Source: Lachnospiraceae bacterium UBA1766
Lineage (GTDB): Bacteria; Bacillota; Clostridia; Lachnospirales; Lachnospiraceae
Assembly (NCBI GenBank): GCA_002314715.1
Contig: DCGY01000079.1
Span: 1-39,242 of the forward strand
Direction of reading: 5' to 3'
Length of the DNA: 39,242 bases
Shown one piece after another: positions 17,259-26,120 of this stretch (the stretch's first letter is position 1; each line of letters starts with the position of its first letter). Position numbers and translations under genes: made by a program. The notes beneath the pieces were generated by a model that was not told the origin of the DNA, did no database searches, and saw only the letters and a list, made by a program, of their open reading frames with translations.

Positions 17259-18722
17259 ATGGAACTTATTTCAAGAAAAATGACCGGAGCAAAAGAAAGA
17301 CCTGTTAAGGTTTTACAGTTTGGAGAAGGAAATTTCCTTCGTGCGTTTGTGGATTATATGATTGATATTGCAAACGAAAGCGGAAAATTTGACGGCAATA
17401 TAGTGCTTGTAAAGCCTATCGAATTCGGTAATCTGGATCGTTTTCATCAGCAGGAATGCCAGTATACCGTTCAGCTTCGCGGACGTGTAGATGGTGAGCC
17501 CAAGAAAATAAATCGAGTTGTGACCAGTGTATCCGATGCAGTGGATGCTTACACCGAGTATGAAAAGTATGCGGAGTATGCAAAATTGGATACCCTTCGT
17601 TTTATCGTATCAAATACAACAGAAGCCGGAATCGTTTATGACGAAACCGACGACATTTCATTAAATCCTCCCAAGAGTTATCCCGGCAAGCTTGCTAAGT
17701 TCCTTTATGAGAGATTCAAGCACTTTGACGGTGCTATGGACAAGGGACTTATCATGCTGCCTGTGGAACTCATCGATGACAACGGTCTTCATTTAAAGGA
17801 ATGCGTTTTAAAGCAGGCAGAAAACTGGAAGCTGGAGGAAGCTTTTGTAAACTGGATTCAGGAGGCTTGTATTTTCACCTCTACTTTGGTTGACCGTATC
17901 GTTACCGGCTATCCCCGTGACGAAGCAAAGGAGCTTTGCGAGGAGTTCGGCTACGAGGATAACCTGATTGTAACCGGCGAGCCTTTTGCCCTTTGGGTAA
18001 TTGAAAGCCCCAAGGATTTATCGGATGAATTGCCTTTGCCGGCAGCAGGTCTTCCGGTTATTTACACTCCCGACCATCATCCCTACAAGCAGAGAAAGGT
18101 GCGTATCTTAAACGGTGCGCATACCTCCTTTGTACTTGCTTCTTATCTTTGCGGAAACGACATCGTTTTGCAGTCTATGAACGATGAATTGATTTTGAAG
18201 TTTATCAAGGGAACCCTTTTTGATGAGGTTATCCCTACTTTGACACTTCCGAAGCAGGATTTACTGGACTTTGCAGATGCAGTATTGTCCCGATTCAATA
18301 ATCCTTATGTAAAGCATGCACATCTTTCCATCGCTTTGAACTCTGTTTCCAAGTGGAGAGCAAGATGTATGCCCAGCTTCCTGGATTATATTAAGAAAGA
18401 GGGCAAGCTTCCTACTCATTTGACCTTCTCTATTGCAGCATTGATGGCATTCTATACCGGTACCGAGATTCGCGACAAGGCATTGATTGGTCACAGAAAC
18501 GGAGAAGAATACCAGATTCTCGATGATGCGGCAGTATTGGAATTCTTTGCTGCAAACAGTGCAAAGGCGCCTGCTGAGTTTACACATGCAGTTTTGTCCA
18601 ATGAGAACTTCTGGGGACAGGATTTAAGTGCACTTCCCGGCGTGGAAGCTGCAATTACCGAATACATTTCAGAGATTCGTGCAAATGGCATGAAGGCTAC
18701 CATGGAAAAGTATTTCGCATAG
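17259..18722 (+). CDS. uxaB: Tagaturonate reductase
   Basis: The protein has 487 residues and reduces tagaturonate to altronate with NADH in the isomerase pathway of galacturonate breakdown. It has the mannitol dehydrogenase fold: an N-terminal nucleotide-binding region beginning VKVLQFGEGNFLRAF and the C-terminal signature KVRILNGAHTSFVLASYLCG. ATG 17259 follows AGAAAGGA with 9 nt of spacing. A longer reading from 17136 would start upstream of the predicted promoter and is rejected. It is the first gene of the uronate operon. Fructuronate reductase (UxuB) belongs to the same superfamily, but length and context favour UxaB. Confidence 0.92.
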   Translation: MELISRKMTGAKERPVKVLQFGEGNFLRAFVDYMIDIANESGKFDGNIVLVKPIEFGNLDRFHQQECQYTVQLRGRVDGEPKKINRVVTSVSDAVDAYTEYEKYAEYAKLDTLRFIVSNTTEAGIVYDETDDISLNPPKSYPGKLAKFLYERFKHFDGAMDKGLIMLPVELIDDNGLHLKECVLKQAENWKLEEAFVNWIQEACIFTSTLVDRIVTGYPRDEAKELCEEFGYEDNLIVTGEPFALWVIESPKDLSDELPLPAAGLPVIYTPDHHPYKQRKVRILNGAHTSFVLASYLCGNDIVLQSMNDELILKFIKGTLFDEVIPTLTLPKQDLLDFADAVLSRFNNPYVKHAHLSIALNSVSKWRARCMPSFLDYIKKEGKLPTHLTFSIAALMAFYTGTEIRDKALIGHRNGEEYQILDDAAVLEFFAANSAKAPAEFTHAVLSNENFWGQDLSALPGVEAAITEYISEIRANGMKATMEKYFA

Positions 18723-18725
18723 TCA

Positions 18726-18741
18726 GGTATCCCAGGATACC
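18726..18741 (+). other. Small hairpin between uxaB and uxaA
   Basis: GGTATCC and GGATACC form a tight inverted repeat separated by two bases, with no T tract after it. It is unlikely to terminate transcription and may affect mRNA processing or stability. Confidence 0.35.
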
Positions 18742-18767
18742 AACAATCGGATTTGAAAGGTGAAAAC

Positions 18768-20258
18768 ATGAAGAATCATATTCAGATCAATGAAAGAGAT
18801 AATGTTGTTGTTGCCCTCCGAGAGATACAGCCCGGAACTGTTCTCGGAGGAGTAACCGCATTAGAGATTATTCCCGCAGGTCATAAGATGGCCATGAAGG
18901 ATATTGCCAAGGGAAGCGAGGTCGTAAAATACGGTTTCCGAATCGGCAATGCAAAAGAAGACATAAAAGCAGGCTCCTGGATTCATACCCACAATGTGGG
19001 TACTGCACTGGGAGATATTTTGGACTACACTTATGAACCGGTGGATACCGAAATCCCTGCCACGAAAGAAGCAACTTTTTTGGGCTTTAACCGTCCCGAC
19101 GGACAGGTTGGAGTCCGTAATGAAATCTGGATTATTCCTACAGTTGGCTGTGTGAATAATATCGCCACCACCATTGCCAAGCAGGCAAATCTTCGCCTGG
19201 GAAAAATGGATGCAAAGGTGCAGGAGAGAGTGGAAGAGGTCATTGCATTTCCCCATCCTTATGGTTGTTCCCAGATGGGTGATGACCAGGAAAATACCAG
19301 AGCAATTTTAAGTGATTTGATTAATCATCCCAACGCAGGCGGTGTGCTTGTACTGGGTCTTGGCTGTGAAAACAGCAATATAGAGGTGCTGAAGCCTTAT
19401 ATCGGTGAAGTGGATCCCGGAAGAGTGAAATTCCTGGTTTGCCAGGATGTGGAAGATGAAATGGAAGCTGCAGCGGAGATGGTGGATGAACTGATTGCCT
19501 ATGCAGCAACCTTTGAAAGAGAAGAGATTTCCGCATCCAAGCTGATTATCGGTATGAAGTGTGGCGGAAGCGATGGCTTTTCCGGCATTACGGCCAATCC
19601 TCTGGTAGGCAAATTCTCCGATCTTTTGGTAAGTAAGGGCGGAACTACCATTCTGACCGAAGTGCCTGAAATGTTTGGAGCAGAGACCATATTGATGAAT
19701 CGTTGCGCGGATGAACAGCTCTTTGACAAGACCGTTTGTCTGATTAACGATTTCAAGCAATATTTTAAAGATAACAACCAGACGATTTATGAGAACCCTT
19801 CTCCCGGAAACAAAAAGGGCGGTATTTCCACTTTGGAGGACAAGTCTTTGGGCTGTACACAAAAGTCCGGAAGCTCAGCGGTTAAGGGTGTATTGGCCTA
19901 TGGAGAGCGGGTAAGTACCCCCGGCTTAAACCTTTTGAGCGCCCCCGGCAATGATTTGGTGGCAGCTACTGCTTTGGCGGCCAGCGGTGCCCATATCGTA
20001 CTGTTCACCACCGGCAGAGGAACACCCTTTGCATGTCCCGTACCAACCATGAAAATATCTACCAATTCCACACTTGCAGGCAAGAAAAAGAACTGGATTG
20101 ATTTCAATGCGGGAGTGCTGGTGGAGGATCAGGAAATGCAGGAAACAGCAGAGCGTTTCTTTGAATATGTCCTAAAAGTAGCCTCCGGTGAAAAAGTTTC
20201 CAGCGAAAAAGCAGGTTTTCATGATATGGCTATTTTCAAAAAGGGTGTAACATTGTAA
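18768..20258 (+). CDS. uxaA: Altronate dehydratase
   Basis: The protein has 496 residues and dehydrates altronate to 2-keto-3-deoxygluconate. An N-terminal SAF-type domain (to about residue 90, with GSWIHTHNVGT) is followed by the large UxaA catalytic domain. The latter shows conserved cysteines in VGCVNN, HPYGCSQ, LGLGCEN and MKCGGSDGFSG, consistent with iron-dependent catalysis. ATG 18768 follows GAAAGG with 7 nt spacing; the upstream TTG at 18753 overlaps that site. The gene is 45 nt after uxaB. Confidence 0.93.
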   Translation: MKNHIQINERDNVVVALREIQPGTVLGGVTALEIIPAGHKMAMKDIAKGSEVVKYGFRIGNAKEDIKAGSWIHTHNVGTALGDILDYTYEPVDTEIPATKEATFLGFNRPDGQVGVRNEIWIIPTVGCVNNIATTIAKQANLRLGKMDAKVQERVEEVIAFPHPYGCSQMGDDQENTRAILSDLINHPNAGGVLVLGLGCENSNIEVLKPYIGEVDPGRVKFLVCQDVEDEMEAAAEMVDELIAYAATFEREEISASKLIIGMKCGGSDGFSGITANPLVGKFSDLLVSKGGTTILTEVPEMFGAETILMNRCADEQLFDKTVCLINDFKQYFKDNNQTIYENPSPGNKKGGISTLEDKSLGCTQKSGSSAVKGVLAYGERVSTPGLNLLSAPGNDLVAATALAASGAHIVLFTTGRGTPFACPVPTMKISTNSTLAGKKKNWIDFNAGVLVEDQEMQETAERFFEYVLKVASGEKVSSEKAGFHDMAIFKKGVTL

Positions 20259-20270
20259 AATAGAGTAAAA

Positions 20271-20284
20271 TGAAAATGCTTACA
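20271..20284. promoter_or_regulatory. Weak operator-like site before uxaC
   Basis: TGAAAATGCTTACA matches the uxaB operator at 11 of 14 positions, with the TTACA arm intact. It lies in the 57-nt gap between uxaA and uxaC. It may modulate an internal promoter or be chance. Confidence 0.35.
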
Positions 20285-20315
20285 ACATTGCAAAAATGAG
20301 AAAGAAGGAAAAGAA

Positions 20316-21728
20316 ATGAAGGCTTTTATGGATAAGGATTTTATCCTTCAGACGGAAGTGGCAAAGAAGCTGTATCACGATTATGCGGCTAAGATGCCGG
20401 TACTGGATTATCACTGTCATATCAATCCCAGAGAAATCGCGGAGGACAGACAATTTAACAACATTACACAGGTGTGGCTTGGCGGCGATCACTACAAGTG
20501 GCGTTTCATGCGTTCCTGCGGTGTGGAAGAAAAGTACATTACCGGAGATGCTTCCGACAAAGAAAAATTTATGAAATGGGCAGAGTGCCTGGGTAAGGCT
20601 ATTGGTAATCCTTTGTATCACTGGTCTCATTTGGAACTTCAGAGATATTTCGGTTACACCGGTGCGCTCAGCAAGAAAACCGCAGAAGAGGTTTGGAATC
20701 TTTGCAACGAGAAGCTTGCCCAGCCTTCCATGAGTGTTCGTAATATTATTAAGCAGTCCAATGTTACCTTGATTTGTACCACAGACGATCCCATTGATTC
20801 TTTGGAATGGCACAAAATGATTGCGGAAGATAAGAGCTTTGACGTAGCAGTACTTCCTGCATGGAGACCGGATAAGGCCATGAACCTTGAGAAGCCGGAT
20901 TACACCGATTACATTCAGAAACTTTCTGCCGTAAGTGGTGTGGAAATCATTACCTTTGAAGATTTAAAGAAGGCCCTGGTAAATCGTTTGGATTTCTTTG
21001 CTTCCATGGGTTGTCTGGTATCCGATCATGCTTTGGAATATGTAATGTACGAGCCTGCAACTGCAGAAGAGATTGAAACCATATTTAATAAGGCTATGAA
21101 TAAGATGGTCATCAGCCGTCAGGAGGAGATGCAGTTTAAGACTGCGTTCATGACCTTTGTTTGCGGCGAATACAATAAGAGAAACTGGGTTCTCCAGCTT
21201 CACTACGGATGTAAGAGAGACAACAACAAGCCTATGTTTGCAAAGCTTGGTCCCGATACCGGATATGACTGTATCAACAACTATGCTCCTTCTTCCCAAA
21301 CCGCAGATTTCCTGAATAACTTAATCGAGAAGGATTCTCTTCCCAAGACGATCCTTTACAGCTTAAATCCCAATGATAATCAGGCCATCGGAACCATTCT
21401 CGGATGCTTCCAGAATTCGGATGCAGTGGCAAAGATTCAGCAGGGTAGCGCATGGTGGTTTAACGATCACAAGACCGGTATGCAGGATCAGATGATTTCC
21501 CTTGCAAACCTTGGAAATCTTTCCGGATTTGTGGGAATGCTTACGGACTCCCGCAGCTTCCTCTCCTATACCCGTCATGAGTATTTCAGAAGAATTCTTT
21601 GTAACTTGATCGGCAACTGGGTAGACAACGGAGAGTTCCCGGAAGATTACGATATTCTCGGAGAGATTGTACAGAATATCTCTTACAATAACGCAGTAAA
21701 TTATTTTAATTTTGATATGCTTAAATAA
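20316..21728 (+). CDS. uxaC: Glucuronate/galacturonate isomerase
   Basis: The protein has 470 residues and converts galacturonate to tagaturonate and glucuronate to fructuronate. It belongs to the amidohydrolase-like UxaC family. The metal-binding HxH is in LDYHCHINPREIAED near the N-terminus, and the family stretch WLGGDHYKWRFMR follows. Late conserved segments such as MLTDSRSFLSYTRHEYFRR are intact. ATG 20316 follows AGAAGGAAAAG. It lies in the uronate operon between uxaA and kdgK and catalyses the first step of the pathway encoded here. Confidence 0.95.
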   Translation: MKAFMDKDFILQTEVAKKLYHDYAAKMPVLDYHCHINPREIAEDRQFNNITQVWLGGDHYKWRFMRSCGVEEKYITGDASDKEKFMKWAECLGKAIGNPLYHWSHLELQRYFGYTGALSKKTAEEVWNLCNEKLAQPSMSVRNIIKQSNVTLICTTDDPIDSLEWHKMIAEDKSFDVAVLPAWRPDKAMNLEKPDYTDYIQKLSAVSGVEIITFEDLKKALVNRLDFFASMGCLVSDHALEYVMYEPATAEEIETIFNKAMNKMVISRQEEMQFKTAFMTFVCGEYNKRNWVLQLHYGCKRDNNKPMFAKLGPDTGYDCINNYAPSSQTADFLNNLIEKDSLPKTILYSLNPNDNQAIGTILGCFQNSDAVAKIQQGSAWWFNDHKTGMQDQMISLANLGNLSGFVGMLTDSRSFLSYTRHEYFRRILCNLIGNWVDNGEFPEDYDILGEIVQNISYNNAVNYFNFDMLK

Positions 21729-21754
21729 ATCTTTTACAGAAAAGGAGAACGGAA

Positions 21755-22854
21755 ATGGAATTAAATTTAAAGCCCGCAAAAGAATGTACCTTTGACGCAG
21801 TATCTCTCGGAGAGGTAATGCTTCGTCTTGATCCCGGTGAGGGAAGAATCCGCACTGCTCGCAGCTTCAGAGCATGGGAAGGCGGCGGAGAGTATAATGT
21901 AGTTCGTGGACTTCGCAGATGCTTCGGAATGAAGACCGCTGTTATTACTGCTTTTGCAGATAACGAGGTTGGTAAGTTGATGGAAGATTTCATCCTTCAG
22001 GGTGGCGTGGATACTTCCCTGATTAAGTGGATGCCCACCGATGGTATCGGCCGTGTTTGCCGTAACGGATTAAACTTTACCGAGCGCGGATTCGGTATCC
22101 GTGGTGCGGTTGGTTGCTCTGACCGTGCAAATACCGCTATTTCCAAGGCAACTCCCGCTGATTTCGATTTTGACTATATCTTCGGTGAACTTGGTGTGAG
22201 ATGGCTTCATACCGGCGGTATCTATGCTGCATTGTCTGAGCAGTCCTGTGAGACCGTTCTGGCTGCTATCAAGGCTGCAAAGAAGTATGGCACAGTTGTG
22301 TCTTATGACCTGAACTATCGTCCTTCCATGTGGAGCGCAATCGGTGGCCAGGCAAAGGCACAGGAAGTAAACAAGGAAATTGCAAAGTATGTTGATGTTA
22401 TGATCGGTAACGAGGAAGACTTTACCGCATGCCTCGGCTTTGAAATCGAAGGAAACGATGCAAACCTTAAAGACCTCTGAATCTTGACGGATACAAGAAG
22501 ATGATCAATGAGGCTGCAAAGACTTATCCTAACTTCAAGGCAGTAGCTACCACCCTTCGTCAGGTTAAGACTGCAACTGTAAATGACTGGAGCGCAATCT
22601 GTTGGGCAGATGGTGAAATTTATAAGGCAAAGCAGTACGATGGACTTGAGATTATGGACCGTGTAGGCGGCGGTGATTCCTTCGCATCCGGACTTGTATA
22701 TGGTCTTATGACCACAGGCGATGCGGAACTTGCCGTAAACTATGGCGCAGCTCACGGCGCATTGGCTATGACAACTCCCGGAGATACCACCATGGCTTCC
22801 AAGAAGGAAGTTGAGGCTCTTATGGGTGGCGCAGGCGCTAGAGTTCAGAGATAG
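21755..22854 (+). pseudogene. kdgK: 2-dehydro-3-deoxygluconokinase, interrupted by a frameshift
   Basis: This PfkB-family kinase should phosphorylate 2-keto-3-deoxygluconate. The first frame (21755-22480) carries the N-terminal half, with the sugar-binding GGGEYNV motif, and ends ANLKDL-stop. The second half continues in the -1 frame from about 22477 (NLDGYKKMINEA) and contains the catalytic DRVGGGDSFASG motif, ending at 22854. One missing base near 22475-22479 explains everything; restoring it gives about 366 residues. Both halves are otherwise well conserved, with no other damage. A sequencing error or a very recent mutation are both possible. The start has a strong AAAAGGAG site. It is the last gene of the uxa operon. 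Confidence 0.85.
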
Positions 22855-22887
22855 TTTTTGTCGAGAATTATCATATTTTGTCTTTTC

Positions 22888-22931
22888 ATGGGACGGAAAA
22901 AGATCCCCCGCTTTTTCCGTCCCATTTTTTT
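22888..22931 (+). terminator. Strong terminator of the uxa operon
   Basis: A perfect 15-bp stem (22888-22902 with 22911-22925) encloses an 8-nt loop and runs into seven T residues. It closes the uxaB-uxaA-uxaC-kdgK operon. Confidence 0.92.
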
Positions 22932-22963
22932 GCCTAAAATGGCGGGTTTTCGGGCCAAAAGAA

Positions 22964-22992
22964 TTGCGGAAATCCACGGATTATGATATGCT
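22964..22992 (+). promoter_or_regulatory. Candidate promoter of the response regulator
   Basis: TTGCGG at 22964-22969 and TATGCT at 22987-22992 are 17 nt apart, between the terminator and the response regulator gene. Both hexamers are imperfect. Confidence 0.4.
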
Positions 22993-23083
22993 GAAAGAGT
23001 CGGAAAGGCCCTTTTTTGAGGCCATGAGGTGGTTTCCTGTGCCCCTAAAATACAGGCAGACATCTCGTAAGGAGGAAATTGGT

Positions 23084-24760
23084 ATGGACAAGCGTAAAAT
23101 ACTGATTGTTGATGATGCCGAAATTAATCGTGAAGCACTCGCTGCTATATTGGAAGAGGATTATGACTGTTATCTTGCCGCTGACGGTGAGGAAGCCATT
23201 GCCATGCTGGAGGAACAGAAGGTTTGCTACAGTATTGTCCTTTTGGACCTGGTGATGCCAAAGGTTGACGGTTACGGAGTCCTGGAGTATATGAATCGTG
23301 CCAATTTGATTTCGGAGATTCCGGTTATCATAGTTACTGCGGACAATACGGAATCCGCTGCCCTGCGTGCGTATATGCTGGGTGCCTCCGATTTGTTTTT
23401 AAAGCCCTATGTACCCAGTGTGATTTTAAAGAAAATCGACAGTGTGTTGTATTTTTCCGACCAGAAGCGCAACGATCCCCTGACGGGAGGCTTTAACCGG
23501 GGGACATTTTTGAAGCAAGCGGAAACATTCTTAAACAGCGTGCAGAATCGTAAAGATTATGCCATGTTTTACTTCGATATTAACAATCTGAAGGCTGTTA
23601 ATCAGATGTTTGGAAGTGAAGAGGGCGACAGACTTCTGAAACTTTTTTATAACGATTTGGTTACCAGCGAAACCAGACCGGATGTGGTGGCCCGTTTGGA
23701 GGCAGATCATTTTGTGTGTTTGGCGGAGAAATCCCGAATCGATTTGGAACGTATTTCCGGACGTATGGTTCGGTCCATGGAAATCAGTGGTAAAAAAGTA
23801 CATGTGTATGCCCGATTTGGTTTGTATTATATTGATGATGATACCATTACCGTATCCAAAATGATTGACCATGCGAAATTGGCAAAAGAGAATATCGTAG
23901 ATGCATCGGTAAAACCGTATTGTGTTTATGAAGCAGGTATGAGCGATAAATATATTGGTCAGGCGGAGGCATTGGCAGAGTTTGAAAACGGCATGGAAAA
24001 CGATGAGTTCCGTGTATATTATCAGCCGATTATTGAAGCCCAGACCGGACATTTGGCTTCTGCGGAGGCATTGGTTCGCTGGGAACATCCGGAAAAGGGA
24101 CTTCTCTCGCCGGGGACCTTTATTCCTGCACTGGAAAAGAACGGTTACATTACCAAGCTGGATATTTATATGCTGGAGAATGTACGAAAACGATTGGATG
24201 AAAGAGAGCAGGAAGGCGCTCCGTTACTTCCTGTTTCGGTGAATCTGTCCTGGATGGATTTTTATGACGAATCCATGCGAGAGTGTATTTTTAAAACCTT
24301 CCGGGGAAATGAGAGCAATAAACGAAAGATTCGTCTGGAGGTTACCGAAACTTCCTATGCGGCCATGGAACAGGACAACCGAAATTTGTTTGACCATTTG
24401 CGAGAACTTGGAGCGAAAATATTGCTGGATGATTTCGGAAGTGGCTATTCTTCTTTCGGAATGATTGAGAGCTATGATTTTGATATTTTGAAGTTGGATA
24501 TGTCCTTCGTTCGAAAGATTGAAAACAATCCAAAGAGCCGGACGATTATCAGGAAAATGATAGAGCTTTGTCACGAACTGGGAGTGAAGGTGGTGGCAGA
24601 AGGCGCAGAGACGGAAGAACAGGTACAGTTTTTAAAAGAAAGCGGATGCGATTATATCCAGGGATATTATTATTCCAAGCCGTTATCTGCCGTCGATTTT
24701 GCTCAATTTGCCAATGCTTATGCAAAGGCGGGAAAAATTGCTGCAAGCGCAGTTTCATAA
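23084..24760 (+). CDS. Response regulator with degenerate GGDEF and intact EAL domain
   Basis: The protein has 558 residues. The receiver domain has acidic pocket Asp10-Asp11, phosphoacceptor Asp55 in LLDLVMP and Lys107 in FLKPY. A diguanylate cyclase-like domain follows (about 135-290), but its signature is EADHF instead of GGDEF, so it is probably inactive. The EAL domain (about 300-545) keeps EALVRW at 328-333, the NLS, TET, DDFGSGYSS and KLD motifs and GAETEEQ, so it should hydrolyse cyclic di-GMP. ATG 23084 follows GGAGG with 8 nt spacing. No histidine kinase is adjacent. It probably lowers cyclic di-GMP in response to phosphorylation. Confidence 0.92.
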   Translation: MDKRKILIVDDAEINREALAAILEEDYDCYLAADGEEAIAMLEEQKVCYSIVLLDLVMPKVDGYGVLEYMNRANLISEIPVIIVTADNTESAALRAYMLGASDLFLKPYVPSVILKKIDSVLYFSDQKRNDPLTGGFNRGTFLKQAETFLNSVQNRKDYAMFYFDINNLKAVNQMFGSEEGDRLLKLFYNDLVTSETRPDVVARLEADHFVCLAEKSRIDLERISGRMVRSMEISGKKVHVYARFGLYYIDDDTITVSKMIDHAKLAKENIVDASVKPYCVYEAGMSDKYIGQAEALAEFENGMENDEFRVYYQPIIEAQTGHLASAEALVRWEHPEKGLLSPGTFIPALEKNGYITKLDIYMLENVRKRLDEREQEGAPLLPVSVNLSWMDFYDESMRECIFKTFRGNESNKRKIRLEVTETSYAAMEQDNRNLFDHLRELGAKILLDDFGSGYSSFGMIESYDFDILKLDMSFVRKIENNPKSRTIIRKMIELCHELGVKVVAEGAETEEQVQFLKESGCDYIQGYYYSKPLSAVDFAQFANAYAKAGKIAASAVS

Positions 24761-24768
24761 GATTACGG

Positions 24769-24808
24769 AAAGTGTATTACGGCATATGCTGTGATACACT
24801 TTTTATTT
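24769..24808 (+). terminator. Terminator after the response regulator
   Basis: A long palindrome at 24769-24802 folds into a hairpin of up to 17 pairs with two G-U wobbles and runs into T-rich sequence. Confidence 0.75.
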
Positions 24809-24821
24809 GCAGGAGAAAGAA

Positions 24822-24852
24822 TTCTTAAGAAAATCTGTATTTTTCTTAAGAA
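24822..24852. repeat. Perfect 12-bp inverted repeat made of two identical palindromes
   Basis: TTCTTAAGAAAA at 24822-24833 and TTTTCTTAAGAA at 24841-24852 are exact complements with a 7-nt gap. Each contains the 10-bp palindrome TTCTTAAGAA, and the two copies are 21 bp apart, about two helical turns. It sits immediately upstream of a strong promoter, suggesting a dimeric regulator site. A hairpin role is also possible. Confidence 0.55.
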
Positions 24853-24864
24853 GGGTTGCATAGT

Positions 24865-24893
24865 TTGATATCCTGCCCATATTCTGTTATAAT
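24865..24893 (+). promoter_or_regulatory. Promoter of the flippase-psd-glpK operon
   Basis: TTGATA at 24865-24870 and a consensus TATAAT at 24888-24893 are separated by exactly 17 nt. The predicted transcript start is near 24900. Confidence 0.8.
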
Positions 24894-24944
24894 GACGTTG
24901 TGCTCCTTGATCTTTGCGGTTGAAGAAATGTTATGAAGGAGAAA

Positions 24945-25046
24945 ATGAAAAGAAAGCAAATTGTTCCCGGATATGCAATCGGAAGGACTGTTTTTGGAAA
25001 GACTTTTGGGAAGAAAACTGCTTTGGGATGTGATAGATATGGGTAA
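24945..25046 (+). CDS. Possible 33-residue leader peptide
   Basis: An ATG at 24945 follows GAAGGAG with good spacing and opens a 33-codon frame ending at 25046. The peptide is basic (MKRKQIVPGYAIGR at its start) and has no recognised domain. It overlaps the start of the next gene (ATG 25039) by 8 nt in another frame, the usual geometry for translational coupling. The next gene has only a weak ribosome site of its own. It could instead be a chance frame whose ribosome site serves a longer form of the downstream protein. Confidence 0.4.
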   Translation: MKRKQIVPGYAIGRTVFGKTFGKKTALGCDRYG

Positions 25047-26079
25047 GAAAAATATACTTTTCGGAGTGGGCTTTTTGCTTCTGGCGGCTCTCAGTGTTTG
25101 GGTTATCGGGTTGACCAACCCCACCTGCACACCGGAAACGGTTTATGAGGAAATTCGACATGCCGATAAAACCTGGATTGGGCTGGCGGTAATCAGTATG
25201 TCGGGTTTTTTGTTTTGGGAAGGAATGGCACTGAATTGCCTGGTGCATGGAATCTGTGGCAAGAAGCAACAATCCCGGGGAATGCTTTATTCGGGGGCGG
25301 ATATTTATTTCTCCGCCATCACGCCGTCGGCCACCGGTGGTCAGCCGGCCAGTGCATTCTTCATGATGCGGGACGGAATTTCGGCGGCCACCACTACAGT
25401 GATTTTGCTATTGAATTTGGTGATGTATAACCTGGCAATATTTTCCTGTGGAATGATAACGATACTCTTTGGTCAGGATATTTTTTTGGGGTATTCTGTT
25501 TTGGCAAAGATGTTAATCGGTATCGGCGTGGCGGTGATTCTTGCGCTGACCATGTTGTTTTTCGTGCTTCTTGCCAGGAAAGAAGTTATTCGGTTTCTGG
25601 GAGAAAAATGTATTGCCGTTGGTGTAAAATTGCATCTTTTACGACATTCGGAGAAAAAACGGGAGAGGCTGGAACGGATTATTACCCAATATGGACAATG
25701 CTCTGACTCTGCCCGGGGAAAGGGTGGCATGCTGGGGAAAGCATTTTTATGCAATATCCTTCAGAGAATTTGTCAAAGCCTGGTGACGGTAAGCTGCTAT
25801 TTGGCAATTGGCGGACATCCGGCGAAAGCCCTGAATATTTGGCTGGCACATATTTTTGCGGCGCTTGGTTCCAACAGCGTACCGATCCCGGGGGGAATCG
25901 GGGCAACGGAATATTTGCTGATTCAGGGAATTCGAAGCGTGGATGCTTCGGTGAATGTATCCAGACTGGCCTTGATCAGTCGAGGCATTTCCTTTTACGG
26001 TTGTGTTATTTTAAGCATAATTGTAATCGGTCTTGGATATTTTGTACAAAAGCAAAAAGGGAAAGATTATGAGGGGTAA
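25039..26079 (+). CDS. Lysylphosphatidylglycerol synthase-type membrane protein (flippase-like)
   Basis: The protein has 346 residues with seven to eight hydrophobic segments and the pattern of the MprF transmembrane/YbhN (UPF0104) family, including ITPSATGGQPASAFF and the late PIPGGIGATEYLL. MprF's membrane half moves charged lipids between leaflets, but standalone members mostly have no proven role. I chose ATG 25039 (MGKKNILFGV) because it gives the usual short basic N-terminus. An in-frame TTG at 24961 would add 26 residues. Its operon partners make and supply phospholipid parts, which supports a lipid role. Confidence 0.78.
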   Translation: MGKKNILFGVGFLLLAALSVWVIGLTNPTCTPETVYEEIRHADKTWIGLAVISMSGFLFWEGMALNCLVHGICGKKQQSRGMLYSGADIYFSAITPSATGGQPASAFFMMRDGISAATTTVILLLNLVMYNLAIFSCGMITILFGQDIFLGYSVLAKMLIGIGVAVILALTMLFFVLLARKEVIRFLGEKCIAVGVKLHLLRHSEKKRERLERIITQYGQCSDSARGKGGMLGKAFLCNILQRICQSLVTVSCYLAIGGHPAKALNIWLAHIFAALGSNSVPIPGGIGATEYLLIQGIRSVDASVNVSRLALISRGISFYGCVILSIIVIGLGYFVQKQKGKDYEG

Positions 26080-26120
26080 TTTATGATCGGTTTTGTTTTT
26101 CTTTTTGGAAAAGGTGAGTT

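Noticed and set aside
22455..22500. Programmed ribosomal frameshift in kdgK
   Set aside because: A +1 shift leads at once to another stop (GAA TCT TGA). The needed -1 shift has no canonical slippery heptamer nearby, and kdgK is not known for recoding, so a deletion or read error is simpler.
24769..24852. CRISPR-like repeat unit
   Set aside because: Only two short palindromes and one hairpin are present, with no series of spacers and no cas genes.
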